A stretch of 64,000 nt of DNA. Origin: Corynebacterium kroppenstedtii. Its GTDB lineage: Bacteria > Actinomycetota > Actinomycetes > Mycobacteriales > Mycobacteriaceae. The DNA lies in the NCBI RefSeq assembly GCF_003243515.1, contig NZ_QFRA01000006.1:71426-135425 (forward strand), given 5' to 3'. Position numbers and translations under genes: made by a program. A model generated the notes under the pieces. It did no database searches. It saw only the letters and a list, made by a program, of their open reading frames with translations, and was not told the origin of the DNA. Positions 52,142-60,528 of this stretch are shown here, one piece after another. Position 1 is the first letter of the stretch; each line of letters starts with the position of its first letter.

Positions 52142-53722
52142 ATGGGAGAGTCCGTGAGTACTACCCCAGTTGCAGTCATTGTTTTGGCCGCAGGGGCTGG
52201 CACCCGAATGAAGTCAGATACCCCAAAAATGCTTCATCAGATTGGGGGGCGCTCACTACTCTCCCATTCTTTATATGCCGCGAAGGGGCTGAACCCCGAC
52301 CACCTCGTCGTGGTCGTCGGCCATCAGAAGGAGCTCGTTGCGCAGGCTGTTGAAGCTTGGCAAGAAGACACTTCGACGACGTCCGGCGTCGCATTGGCTC
52401 ATCAGGAACAACAGAACGGCACCGGCCACGCCGTCATGTGTGGCATGGACAGCGATGAATTAGCTGGCTTCACGGGAACGGTCGTCGTCACGAATGCCGA
52501 CGTTCCTCTTTTGTCGTCCTCGACGCTTGATTCGCTGGTCAATGCCCACACTCATGCACCAGCGGCGGCCGTGACAGTGCTTACCGTGGAAGCGCCGACG
52601 CCGACGGGCTATGGGCGCATCATCCGCAATGCCGATGGCGAAGTAACAGCTATCGTCGAAGAAAAAGACGCCACCGAGGACCAACGTCGGATCAAAGAAG
52701 TCAACACTGGTGTCTTCGCTTTTGATGCCGACGTCTTACGCAACTCATTGGTCAAGGTAGACACCAACAACGCCCAGGGCGAGATGTACTTGACCGATGT
52801 CCTTGGCATTGCCAGGAATGAAGGGCTCATCGCCCGTGGGCACATGGCACACGATCCCGCAGAATTGGCCGGTGTTAATGATCGCGTCCAGCTTGCCGCC
52901 GCCGGACGAGTTCTTAACCGACACGTGTGCGAAAAACACATGCGCAATGGGGCCACTATCATTGATCCCGAATCCACGTGGATTGATGTCGATGTCACTA
53001 TCGGACGTGATGTCACCATTCATCCGGGAACTCAGCTTCATGGCACAACGCGCATTGAGGACAATGCGGAGATCGGGCCCGATACCACCCTCACCAATGT
53101 CACCGTTGGTTCAGGGACACAGGTCATCCGCTCGCACGGTTCACATTCCACCATTGGCAGCAATGCCCACGTCGGACCTTTCTCCTACCTTCGCCACGGA
53201 ACTCATTTGAACAACGAAGGAAAGATTGGGACTTACGTCGAGACCAAGAATGCCACCATCGGCCGGGGTACCAAGGTTCCCCACCTCACTTATGTTGGCG
53301 ACGCCACCATCGGCGAATACTCGAATATCGGATGCTCGTCTGTGTTCGCGAACTACGATGGGGTCAATAAGCACCACACGACCGTGGGGTCCCACGTCAG
53401 GACCGGATCTGACACCACCTTCGTTGCGCCCGTGACCGTAGGCGATGGGGCCTATTCCGGAGCTGGAACAGTGATTACCGATGACGTTCCTGCTGGAGCT
53501 CTAGTCGTGCCGGGTACGCGGCAGCGAGTTATCGAAGGATGGGTAGCTAAGAAACGCCCGGGAACTGCAGCAGCTCGTGCAGCAGAGGTCGCGGGAGATG
53601 CACAGGGCACAGGATTTGACAACGAGCATGCCGGCGACGAGCGCATCAGCACCCCCGAAAGCACAGGTAAAGTCCGCAACGATTCGGCACCATCCGACAA
53701 CTCGCCGACCGATAGGACGTAG
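52142..53722 (+). CDS. glmU: Bifunctional GlcNAc-1-P uridyltransferase / GlcN-1-P acetyltransferase
   Basis: GlmU makes UDP-GlcNAc from glucosamine 1-phosphate for peptidoglycan and mycothiol. These 526 residues have the N-terminal nucleotidyltransferase domain with VIVLAAGAGTRMKSDTPKML (about 11-30), NGTGHAVMCGM (about 96-106), VVVTNADVPLL (about 117-127) and GYGRIIRNADGEVTAIVEEK (about 157-176). A hexapeptide-repeat acetyltransferase domain (about 260-470; VGPFSYLRHGTHLNNEGKIG, VGDGAYSGAGTVITDDVPAG) follows. ATG 52142 and GTG 52154 are both possible starts; GGGAGAG lies between them. A Ser/Thr/Glu-rich tail of about 35 residues is extra. prs follows. Confidence 0.96.
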   Translation: MGESVSTTPVAVIVLAAGAGTRMKSDTPKMLHQIGGRSLLSHSLYAAKGLNPDHLVVVVGHQKELVAQAVEAWQEDTSTTSGVALAHQEQQNGTGHAVMCGMDSDELAGFTGTVVVTNADVPLLSSSTLDSLVNAHTHAPAAAVTVLTVEAPTPTGYGRIIRNADGEVTAIVEEKDATEDQRRIKEVNTGVFAFDADVLRNSLVKVDTNNAQGEMYLTDVLGIARNEGLIARGHMAHDPAELAGVNDRVQLAAAGRVLNRHVCEKHMRNGATIIDPESTWIDVDVTIGRDVTIHPGTQLHGTTRIEDNAEIGPDTTLTNVTVGSGTQVIRSHGSHSTIGSNAHVGPFSYLRHGTHLNNEGKIGTYVETKNATIGRGTKVPHLTYVGDATIGEYSNIGCSSVFANYDGVNKHHTTVGSHVRTGSDTTFVAPVTVGDGAYSGAGTVITDDVPAGALVVPGTRQRVIEGWVAKKRPGTAAARAAEVAGDAQGTGFDNEHAGDERISTPESTGKVRNDSAPSDNSPTDRT

Positions 53723-53842
53723 TATCACTAAGTGCCGGGGATAGTTGGTACGGCCCACTACCCCACGCCTGCAGGGCTAATCAGATTTCTACTCTGACTA
53801 CCGATTAACGTGATCACCGTGGTCAACACAGAAAGGCATACC

Positions 53843-54811
53843 GTGAATTCACACTGGACGGACAACCAGAAAAACCTCATGCTCTTCTCAGGGCGCGCCC
53901 ACCCCGCTTTGGGAGAGCAAGTCGCAAAAGAACTAGGTATCGAACTCACCCCCACCACCGCCCGCGACTTCGCCAATGGCGAAATATTCGTTCGTTTCGA
54001 CGAATCCGTCCGCGGTTGCGATGCTTTCGTCTTGCAGTCCCACCCGCAGCCGCTGAACAAATGGCTGATGGAACAGCTCATTATGATCGATGCACTCAAG
54101 CGTGGATCCGCAAAGCGCATCACAGCAATTCTCCCCTTCTACCCTTATGCGCGCCAGGATAAGAAACACCGTGGACGCGAGCCGATTTCTGCTCGCCTGG
54201 TCGCAGACCTCTTGAAGTCTGCCGGAGCAGATCGCATTGTGTCTGTTGACCTCCACACAGATCAGATCCAGGGATTCTTCGACGGGCCTGTTGATCACAT
54301 GCACGCCATGCCGATCCTCACGGACTACGTGAAATCCAAATACGACACCTCGAATATCGTTGTTGTGTCCCCCGACGCAGGGCGCGTCAAAGTAGCCGAA
54401 AAGTGGGCCCAAGTTCTGGGTAACGCACCACTAGCCTTCGTCCACAAGACCCGCGATATTGACGTCGCAAACAAGATCACGTCTAATCGTGTTGTCGGTG
54501 ATGTGTCCGGGCGAACCTGTGTCCTGCTCGATGACATGATCGATACTGGTGGAACCATTACAGGCGCTGTCAAGGTGCTTCGTGAGGCTGGAGCGAATGA
54601 CGTCATTATCGCCACCACCCACGGCGTGTTCTCGGATCCCGCTCGCGAGCGGCTGTCCGAATGTGGTGCGCGCGAAGTGATCACCACCGATACGCTGCCG
54701 CAAAACACGGATCACTGGGATAATCTCACCGTTCTGTCGATTGCTCCCCTGTTGGCGAAGACCATTTACGAAATCTTCGAAAACGGATCCGTCACCAACC
54801 TATTCGAGTAA
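53843..54811 (+). CDS. prs: Ribose-phosphate pyrophosphokinase
   Basis: Prs makes PRPP from ribose 5-phosphate and ATP, for purine, pyrimidine, His, Trp and decaprenyl-phosphoarabinose synthesis. GTG 53843 is used because GAAAGG lies six bases upstream; it gives 322 residues. Seen: LMLFSGRAHPALGEQVAKEL (about 12-31), FANGEIFVRFDESVRGCDAF (about 41-60), LPFYPYARQDKKHRGREPIS (about 100-119), VDLHTDQIQGFFDGPVDHMH (about 135-154) and the PRPP loop CVLLDDMIDTGGTITGAVKV (about 227-246). It is complete. glmU-prs is a conserved pair. Confidence 0.96.
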   Translation: MNSHWTDNQKNLMLFSGRAHPALGEQVAKELGIELTPTTARDFANGEIFVRFDESVRGCDAFVLQSHPQPLNKWLMEQLIMIDALKRGSAKRITAILPFYPYARQDKKHRGREPISARLVADLLKSAGADRIVSVDLHTDQIQGFFDGPVDHMHAMPILTDYVKSKYDTSNIVVVSPDAGRVKVAEKWAQVLGNAPLAFVHKTRDIDVANKITSNRVVGDVSGRTCVLLDDMIDTGGTITGAVKVLREAGANDVIIATTHGVFSDPARERLSECGAREVITTDTLPQNTDHWDNLTVLSIAPLLAKTIYEIFENGSVTNLFE

Positions 54812-54895
54812 GCCCCATGTCCGTCGCTGCTTGTCACTGCTCCATGCCTCAGATCGTTGCTACGCGATGAGCGAGGCGACTGGCCGGACAGACGC

Positions 54896-55176
54896 TTGGC
54901 TCCTCCGGCCAATTCTGCTATCCTAGGCCGGTATGTCTCGGCGAGGGTGGCCCGTAACAGTACACACAAAAGTACAGGGTCCCGTTATCGACGCGATGAA
55001 AATCTACAGCGGCATACACAAAGCTCGGCACAGCCAGCTCACTGGTATGCGATGGTTCCTACCTCGATACTATTCCGCTTTTTCTGCGTGATTCTCTCTC
55101 CGGGGCGCCAGGCGCGCAGATAGTTTCTACACTACGTTTCCTTATGCGCGTTCATCCCTGATGATTGGAGATTATT
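54896..55176 (+). promoter_or_regulatory. rplY promoter and long 5' leader
   Basis: TTGGCT (54896-54901), a 17-base spacer and TATCCT (54919-54924) form a good promoter. A transcript starting near 54931 would have a leader of about 245 bases before the GTG of rplY. The leader has pairing segments, for example GCATAC (55012-55017) with GTATGC (55045-55050), and the region near 54935-55000 is rich in G. No known RNA motif was recognised. It may be a cis-regulator of the ribosomal protein gene or hold a second promoter. Confidence 0.5.
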
Positions 55177-55818
55177 GTGGCAACAAACATTACCAACCTT
55201 GAAGCTTTGCCCCGTCACGAATTTGGCAAGGGCGCTTCCCGCCGTCTGCGTCGCGCAGGCCGCATACCTGCCGTGATCTACGGCAAGAAACTCGACGCGC
55301 CCATCCACATTTCGGTGGACTCCATCGAGTTCCACGCCGTTCTGCGTAACAACGGTACCAACGCCATTGTCGACCTCAACGTTGATGGCGAAAAGCACCT
55401 GACCATGGTTAAGGCCGTCGACCAAAACGTCCTCACACTTGATGCCGATCACGCTGACTTCTTGGCTATTCGCCGTGGCGAAAAGGTTGAGGTTGAGGTT
55501 CCCGTTGTCACCGAGGGTGAGGCTGCTCCGGGCGCCATGCTCATGCAGGATGTTGACGTTATCGACGTTGAAGCCGACGTTCTGTCCATTCCGGAAGAAA
55601 TCACCATTGATGTTGAGGGCCTGGAAGTTGGTGCCCAGATCACCGCTGGCGACATCCGGATGCCGGCCAACACCACCTTGGTCTCTGATCCTGAGACGTT
55701 GATCGTTAACGTGGTCGTTCCTGAGGTTGCGGACACCGCCTCTGACAACGAGGAAAACGCCGAGGGTGACGAGACCGAGGGCCAGTCCGCTGAAGCAGAG
55801 GGCAAGTCCGAAGAGTAA
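55177..55818 (+). CDS. rplY: Ribosomal protein L25, CTC/TL5 type
   Basis: L25 binds 5S rRNA in the large subunit; the CTC form has an added C-terminal domain. GTG 55177 is chosen because GGAG lies six bases upstream; it gives 213 residues. Seen: the L25 domain (about 1-90), with FGKGASRRLRRAGRIPAVIY (about 16-35) and FHAVLRNNGTNAIVDLNVDG. Next comes the TL5/CTC beta domain (about 95-185; VEVEVPVVTEGEAAPGAMLM, VGAQITAGDIRMP). A tail of about 25 residues is Glu/Asp-rich (SDNEENAEGDETEGQSAEAE). pth is downstream, as in relatives. Confidence 0.95.
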   Translation: MATNITNLEALPRHEFGKGASRRLRRAGRIPAVIYGKKLDAPIHISVDSIEFHAVLRNNGTNAIVDLNVDGEKHLTMVKAVDQNVLTLDADHADFLAIRRGEKVEVEVPVVTEGEAAPGAMLMQDVDVIDVEADVLSIPEEITIDVEGLEVGAQITAGDIRMPANTTLVSDPETLIVNVVVPEVADTASDNEENAEGDETEGQSAEAEGKSEE

Positions 55819-55864
55819 TTCAGGCCTTTTACCTGGGTGTAACCTGTTATCTCATCAGTCTGGG

Positions 55865-55903
55865 CAGCCCCTATGGGACTTTCTGAGAAATCCCTAGGGG
55901 CTG
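55865..55903 (+). terminator. Hairpin between rplY and pth
   Basis: CAGCCCCTA and TAGGGGCTG are perfect 9-bp complements with a 21-base loop that can extend the stem with GGG/CCC. The T-run is missing, so this is a weak or partial terminator that may lower pth expression. Confidence 0.55.
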
Positions 55904-55930
55904 ACACTATTGTTATGAAGGCCGTTTTCC

Positions 55931-56605
55931 GTGGGTATGTTTTCAACGTCTCAACCACGCGTCGGGAGCGCACCGCGTCGCAGTCCGGGCAGGAGCCAGG
56001 GCACTGACTCAAAGCCATTCCTGGTTATCGGGCTGGGCAATCCCGGCTCACAGTATGAGGGCACACGCCACAATGTTGGCCAGAAGGCCCTCGACGAGGT
56101 AGCGTCCCGTGCACTTCCCGCCCCCGTGACCTTGTCGCGGCACAAGAAAACAAACACGGATTCGGCGCAGATGTCGCTGTCCGACCCGAACGGTTCCTCT
56201 GTCTCGCTCATTCTTGGCCGTCCGCGGTCATATATGAATCTCTCGGGTGGTCCAACCTCTGCGTTGGCTCGTTTCTTCCACATTCCTCCCACGAACATCA
56301 TTGTTCTCCACGACGACCTCGACCTCGATTTTGGGACCGTTCGCCTCAAACGGGGTGGTGGCGAGGGCGGACATAACGGGCTGCGTGATATCAGCAAAGC
56401 CTTGGGGACGAAAGATTATCTTCGGGTGAGATTAGGAATTGGTCGCCCACCTGGACGTACGTCCCCCGCGGACTTCGTCTTAAAAAAGTTTTCGACGCGG
56501 GAATCTGTCGATGTGGATCTGATGTGTTCTACCGCTGCGGACGCTGTAGAGCTGCTGGCAACCCACGGGCTGGAGTACGCCCAGAACACGATTCACGGGC
56601 GCTAG
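55931..56605 (+). CDS. pth: Peptidyl-tRNA hydrolase
   Basis: Pth releases peptides from dropped-off peptidyl-tRNA. GTG 55931 gives 224 residues, with a basic N-terminal extension of about 30 before the usual start. Seen: FLVIGLGNPGSQYEGTRHNV (about 31-50; catalytic His in TRHNVG), GRPRSYMNLSGGPTSALARF (about 96-115; MNLSG with the substrate Asn), and IIVLHDDLDLDFGTVRLKRG (about 121-140). GGGEGGHNGLRDISKALGTKDYL (about 141-163) carries the GGHNG loop, followed by RVRLGIGRPPG. All catalytic residues are present. Confidence 0.95.
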   Translation: MGMFSTSQPRVGSAPRRSPGRSQGTDSKPFLVIGLGNPGSQYEGTRHNVGQKALDEVASRALPAPVTLSRHKKTNTDSAQMSLSDPNGSSVSLILGRPRSYMNLSGGPTSALARFFHIPPTNIIVLHDDLDLDFGTVRLKRGGGEGGHNGLRDISKALGTKDYLRVRLGIGRPPGRTSPADFVLKKFSTRESVDVDLMCSTAADAVELLATHGLEYAQNTIHGR

Positions 56606-56617
56606 GTCACGCTGTCT

Positions 56618-57034
56618 TTACCTGCGATTCCTCAATTTCTGAAGCGTCCGCTTCAGGTTATCGTCATCCAACTCCGCCGTATTGACCTTGCGTAATTGCG
56701 CGAAGACATACGGGCACCGCATACACCGCGTCGACGAGTAACAGCATTTCTTCTTTGGCCCTTTTTCCAGGCACTTCGCTACTTCTTTGTGCAGCGCGGT
56801 GGCCCCTATAGCCGACGGCGTTTCGTTGAAAAGCACGCCCTTCTTTCGTGCTTCCAACCGGGCGTAATACTGCGCCTCGTAGGCTGCTTCCGCATCACGA
56901 AATGGGCACGGCTTCCGTCTCCCGCCGCACCCCGAATCGGCATCACATGGGCGTCGTACGGTCACATCTGCTGAAGAGTATGAGTAAGCACTGACTGCAC
57001 GCTGGCGTGACGTGCGCTTTTTTCGCTTACCCAC
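56618..57034 (-). CDS. Small basic Cys-rich protein, uncharacterised
   Basis: This 138-residue protein begins with a basic segment (MGKRKKRTSRQRAVSAYSYS), then has three Cys in PCDADSGCGGRRKPCPF (about residues 29-45) and five in KCLEKGPKKKCCYSSTRCMR followed by C (about 88-108). Eight Cys in two sets of spaced pairs, with Arg/Lys around them, suggest a metal-binding fold, either zinc or a [4Fe-4S] site. A Lys/Arg-rich end (KRTLQKLRNRR) could contact nucleic acid. No family was recognised. It converges with pth, leaving 12 bases, and starts with ATG 57034. Confidence 0.6.
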   Translation of the reverse strand: MGKRKKRTSRQRAVSAYSYSSADVTVRRPCDADSGCGGRRKPCPFRDAEAAYEAQYYARLEARKKGVLFNETPSAIGATALHKEVAKCLEKGPKKKCCYSSTRCMRCPYVFAQLRKVNTAELDDDNLKRTLQKLRNRR

Positions 57035-57447
57035 AATGATGACCTCTTGAGACTAATTACCTACCTTCACATTTCAGCCATATCCCCCCAGTTCGGGCTG
57101 GTTGAACTGACCGCTGTGAGGTTTCCCTTGTGCTCTCAGCCCTAACCATAACACCGGGACGGTAGCCTCTGTAAGAATTGGGGATGAACATTGATCCCCC
57201 TATTCTTATCGGCAATTGTTCTTAAAGGTTGGTTGCGCCCTTCATGGGGTCGCCGGCCTAGCACACGCTGTCGTCTCACACGCTTTTCTCCGGAGATTCT
57301 CAGCGGAATTCTCAGCAAAACGTCTCTAGGATGAAACGAAAAATCGAACTACTTTCACCTGTCCTTTTACAGGGTCCTGGGGCGTATCAATGTCCCTGAA
57401 CAACCCATATTCCAATCATCAAACAGTTATTAGTGAGGAGACAGCTC
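57035..57447. other. Gene-free interval before the malic enzyme
   Basis: About 410 bases between divergent genes hold no recognised coding region. They must contain the promoters of the malic-enzyme and Cys-rich genes. No operator or repeat stood out. Confidence 0.4.
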
Positions 57448-59122
57448 TTGTCCATTCGTCCCAATGCGATCACCGATCCGCATATCAACCGCGGAACCGC
57501 ATATACATATGAAGAGCGTAAGAAACTCGGACTCACCGGCCGGCTACCCTCGGGAGTGGAAAGCCTCGAATCTCAGGCACAGCGCTGCTACCGGCAATTA
57601 AGCCAATTCGAAAACGACCTCAACAAATATCATTACTTAGACGAACTACACGGCCGTAACGAAACCGTCTATTTCAAACTCCTCGTTGACCACCTCAAAG
57701 AACTCCTCCTCATCGTGTACGATCCCACCATCGGCGACGCGATTGAAAACTGGTCACAGGACTACCGCCGCTCACACGCTGTATATCTCTCCATCGATCG
57801 TGTCGACGAAATTCGCGAGAGCTTCGAAACCCTAGGACTCGGGCCCGCCGACGTTGACCTCATCGTGTGCTCAGATGCCGAAGAAATCCTGGGCATCGGC
57901 GACTGGGGAGTCAACGGAACCGATATCGCCATCGGAAAACTGGCCATATACACCGCCGCTGCGGGCGTCGACCCGTCGCGCGTGATCGCCGTCAACCTCG
58001 ACGTCGGCACTGATAATGAAGACCTCCTCAATTCTCCCTTCTACCTGGGAAATCGCCACGCGCGCGTCCGTGGCGAGCGCTACGACAACCTCATTTCCGA
58101 GTACTTGCGCGTCGCGAGCGATATGTTCCCCCACGCGCTCCTGCACTTTGCAGGATTTCGGCCCGTCAAATGCGCGCCGCATTCTTCGCGACAATGCCGA
58201 CAGTTACCGCATATTTAACGATGATATGCAAGGCACAGGGGCTATTGTCACCGCCGCGGTCATGGCGGGGATGAAGGCAAACAACACCACGTTCGCTGAC
58301 CAGCGCCTCGTCGTTTACGGTGCAGGAACAGCAGGCACGGAGATGGCAGACCAGATTCGGGCCGGAATGATTCGTGACGGCTTGAGCGAAGAAGAAGCGA
58401 CACGGCGGATTTGGCTCATCGACGTCAACGGGCTGGTCACCGATGACATGAATAACCTCCCGGATTACCAGCAGACATACGCACAACCTGCGTCGGAGGT
58501 GAAAAACTGGGGCAGCAAGGATGGGAAAATCGGGTTGCTAGATGCGGTCCGCCATGCCCAGCCCACCATTCTCATCGGCACCTCGACTGATCATGGTGCT
58601 TTTACCGTACCTGTGATCCGGGAGATGGCGAAACACTGCGACCGGCCCATCATGCTGCCGTTGTCTAACCCAACCTCGCGTATTGAAGCGATGCCTGCCG
58701 ACGTCGTGAAGTGGTCGGATGGGCGTGCTCTTGTTGCGGCGGGGATCCCCGTTGACGATTTCGAGTACAACGACGTCACCTACGAATTTGGTCAGGGCAA
58801 TAATGCGTTGCTGTACCCGGGCCTCGGGTTGGGTGTCATCGTGTCACAAGCAGATCGTGTGACCGACGGAATGCTGCTGGCCGCGGCCTCAGCGGTTGCC
58901 AAGCAGGTGGACGCCTCCCAGCTTAGTGCGCCCATTCTTCCGCCGGTCGAAAATCTGAGGGCATCGTCGTCACGAGTAGCGGAAGCGGTGATCCGTGAAG
59001 CGGTCGAGTCCGGGGTTGCGCAAAATCAGCCCGACAATGTCGTTGAGGCGGTTCGACTCGCGATGTGGTGGCCAGAGTATCCGGACAACCTTGCCACGGA
59101 ACACGAGGGTGACAAGAAATAG
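57448..59122 (+). pseudogene. NAD(P)-dependent malic enzyme (large type), frameshifted
   Basis: This enzyme decarboxylates malate to pyruvate; the large (about 560-residue) form is seen. TTG 57448 is the likely start, as AGGAG lies seven bases before it. The first part reads TYEERKKLGLTGRLPSGVES, ILGIGDWGVNGTDIAIGKLA (NAD- and malate-binding region), VIAVNLDVGTDNEDLL and GERYDNLISEYL, then MFPHALLHF. One extra base (a G near 58150) shifts the frame; the next frame continues with QDFGPSNARRILRDNADSYR. Then come FNDDMQGTGAIVTAAVMAG, RLVVYGAGTAGTEMADQI, LPLSNPTSRIEAMPADVV and QGNNALLYPGLGLGVIVSQA. Everything else is intact. It is either a real null allele or a base-call error. Confidence 0.9.
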
Positions 59123-59159
59123 GCGAAGCAGCCCCGGTGCGCCGTTTACTCCCCATTCA

Positions 59160-60329
59160 CTACCTGCCTTGAAGTAGAAGATCGACGACGCTGCCGGCGA
59201 TTCCCCCGCGAGCGTATTCAACGCTCTGACCAGCCCATAATGACATGCAGTCGGTCTCCCCCTTTTTGGTCGCAGCCTTTCTGATGGGTGAGGTGAGCCC
59301 ATTGACCGCGGGATAAACCGACGGCGCATCGGGGTGGACGTCGATAAAGGCGTTCCGACGCCCGCGTGCTGGCCGCCCGGAATACGCGCGGGTGATCACG
59401 GTGTCGTCGGCCGTCGCTGAAATGAGTGCCTGTTTGTAGGGCTCATTCGTTCCCGCTTCGTCGGTCGCGGCGAATATGGTTCCGGTTGCAACGGCGTCCG
59501 CCCCGTGGCGTAGCGCCTCCCTCACTTGATCGGGAGTCGCGATGCCTCCTGTCCCGATGATGGCTGGACGCGTCGACGCGTCCGTGTTCGCGAATAGATC
59601 GGATACTGCCTGTACAAGGGACATCAATGACTCGGAGCCGGGCTCTTCATCTGGTGTTGTTGTCGCGCGGTGCCCACCGGCTTCCGGGCCCTGAACGACG
59701 ATGGCGGCGACACCCCGGTCTGCCGCGATCTGCGCTGCATGAGTGGTGGCGACAGTTGCCCACACTTCAATTCCGCGCGATTGAAATTCGTCGACCAATT
59801 CCTCGGGCAGAAGACCAAACGTAAAGCTCAGGACATCGGGAACCGAAAAGTTCTCGGCGTGACTATCAACGTCAGAGCGCCCCTCCCCTTGCTGCTCTCG
59901 CTGGTCGAGGCGTCGACGTATGACCGCCAACTTCCCCTCCCAGTGGTCGTCAGTAGTCCAGTTCAACTCGGGTTCGGTCACACCGAACCGTTTATAATCC
60001 TTCGCCAGCTCATCGCGGTATGCCGCAGCGCGATCGCGATCCACTCCCGAGGGGCTAGGTTGAGGCACAAAAAGGTTGAGGCCATAGAAGGGTTCCGCAC
60101 CGCGTTGTCGTGCCCGGTGGGCGACGTCGTCAAGTTCTTTGTCTACTGCTTCTGGGGTTTTGTATCCCGCTGCTAAGAAACCGAGCCCTCCGTGGGTGGC
60201 GACTGCATCAACCAGCGCCGGCGAGGAGGGGCCGCCTGCCATTGGGGCAGCGATAATGGTTCGGTAGGCTCTCGACTTCACCGTTGATTGTGCGTCTGCT
60301 GTCGGTTGTGTGTTCTGGGTCTCATTCAT
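59160..60329 (-). CDS. Nitronate monooxygenase / NPD family flavoprotein
   Basis: This 389-residue FMN-dependent TIM-barrel enzyme belongs to the 2-nitropropane dioxygenase family, which oxidises toxic alkyl nitronates such as propionate 3-nitronate. Seen: RTIIAAPMAGGPSSPALVDA (about 23-42), GGLGFLAAGYKTPEAVDKEL (about 47-66), YGLNLFVPQPSPSG (about 81-94), and IVVQGPEAGGHRATTTPDEE (about 212-231; the active GGH). Also IIGTGGIATPDQVREALRHG (about 260-279) with ADAVATGTIFAATDEAG. ITRAYSGRPARGRRNAF completes it. It converges with the malic-enzyme gene and is divergent from prfC. The native substrate is uncertain. Confidence 0.9.
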   Translation of the reverse strand: MNETQNTQPTADAQSTVKSRAYRTIIAAPMAGGPSSPALVDAVATHGGLGFLAAGYKTPEAVDKELDDVAHRARQRGAEPFYGLNLFVPQPSPSGVDRDRAAAYRDELAKDYKRFGVTEPELNWTTDDHWEGKLAVIRRRLDQREQQGEGRSDVDSHAENFSVPDVLSFTFGLLPEELVDEFQSRGIEVWATVATTHAAQIAADRGVAAIVVQGPEAGGHRATTTPDEEPGSESLMSLVQAVSDLFANTDASTRPAIIGTGGIATPDQVREALRHGADAVATGTIFAATDEAGTNEPYKQALISATADDTVITRAYSGRPARGRRNAFIDVHPDAPSVYPAVNGLTSPIRKAATKKGETDCMSLWAGQSVEYARGGIAGSVVDLLLQGR

Positions 60330-60528
60330 CGCACTGAGAGTACAGCATCATGAACGGGCAGAAAGGTAAAACACTAAAAACACTGCCCCACAGTGGTGTG
60401 GCTATCATAGAGCGGTTAGATTAACGACAGCCTACACTGACGCCATTGCGGCAGCCGGACACAACCGGCAAATCAACCCGGCGAAATAAACCAGCCCGGA
60501 GACCAGCGAGAGGAAAAGGAACGCTCAG

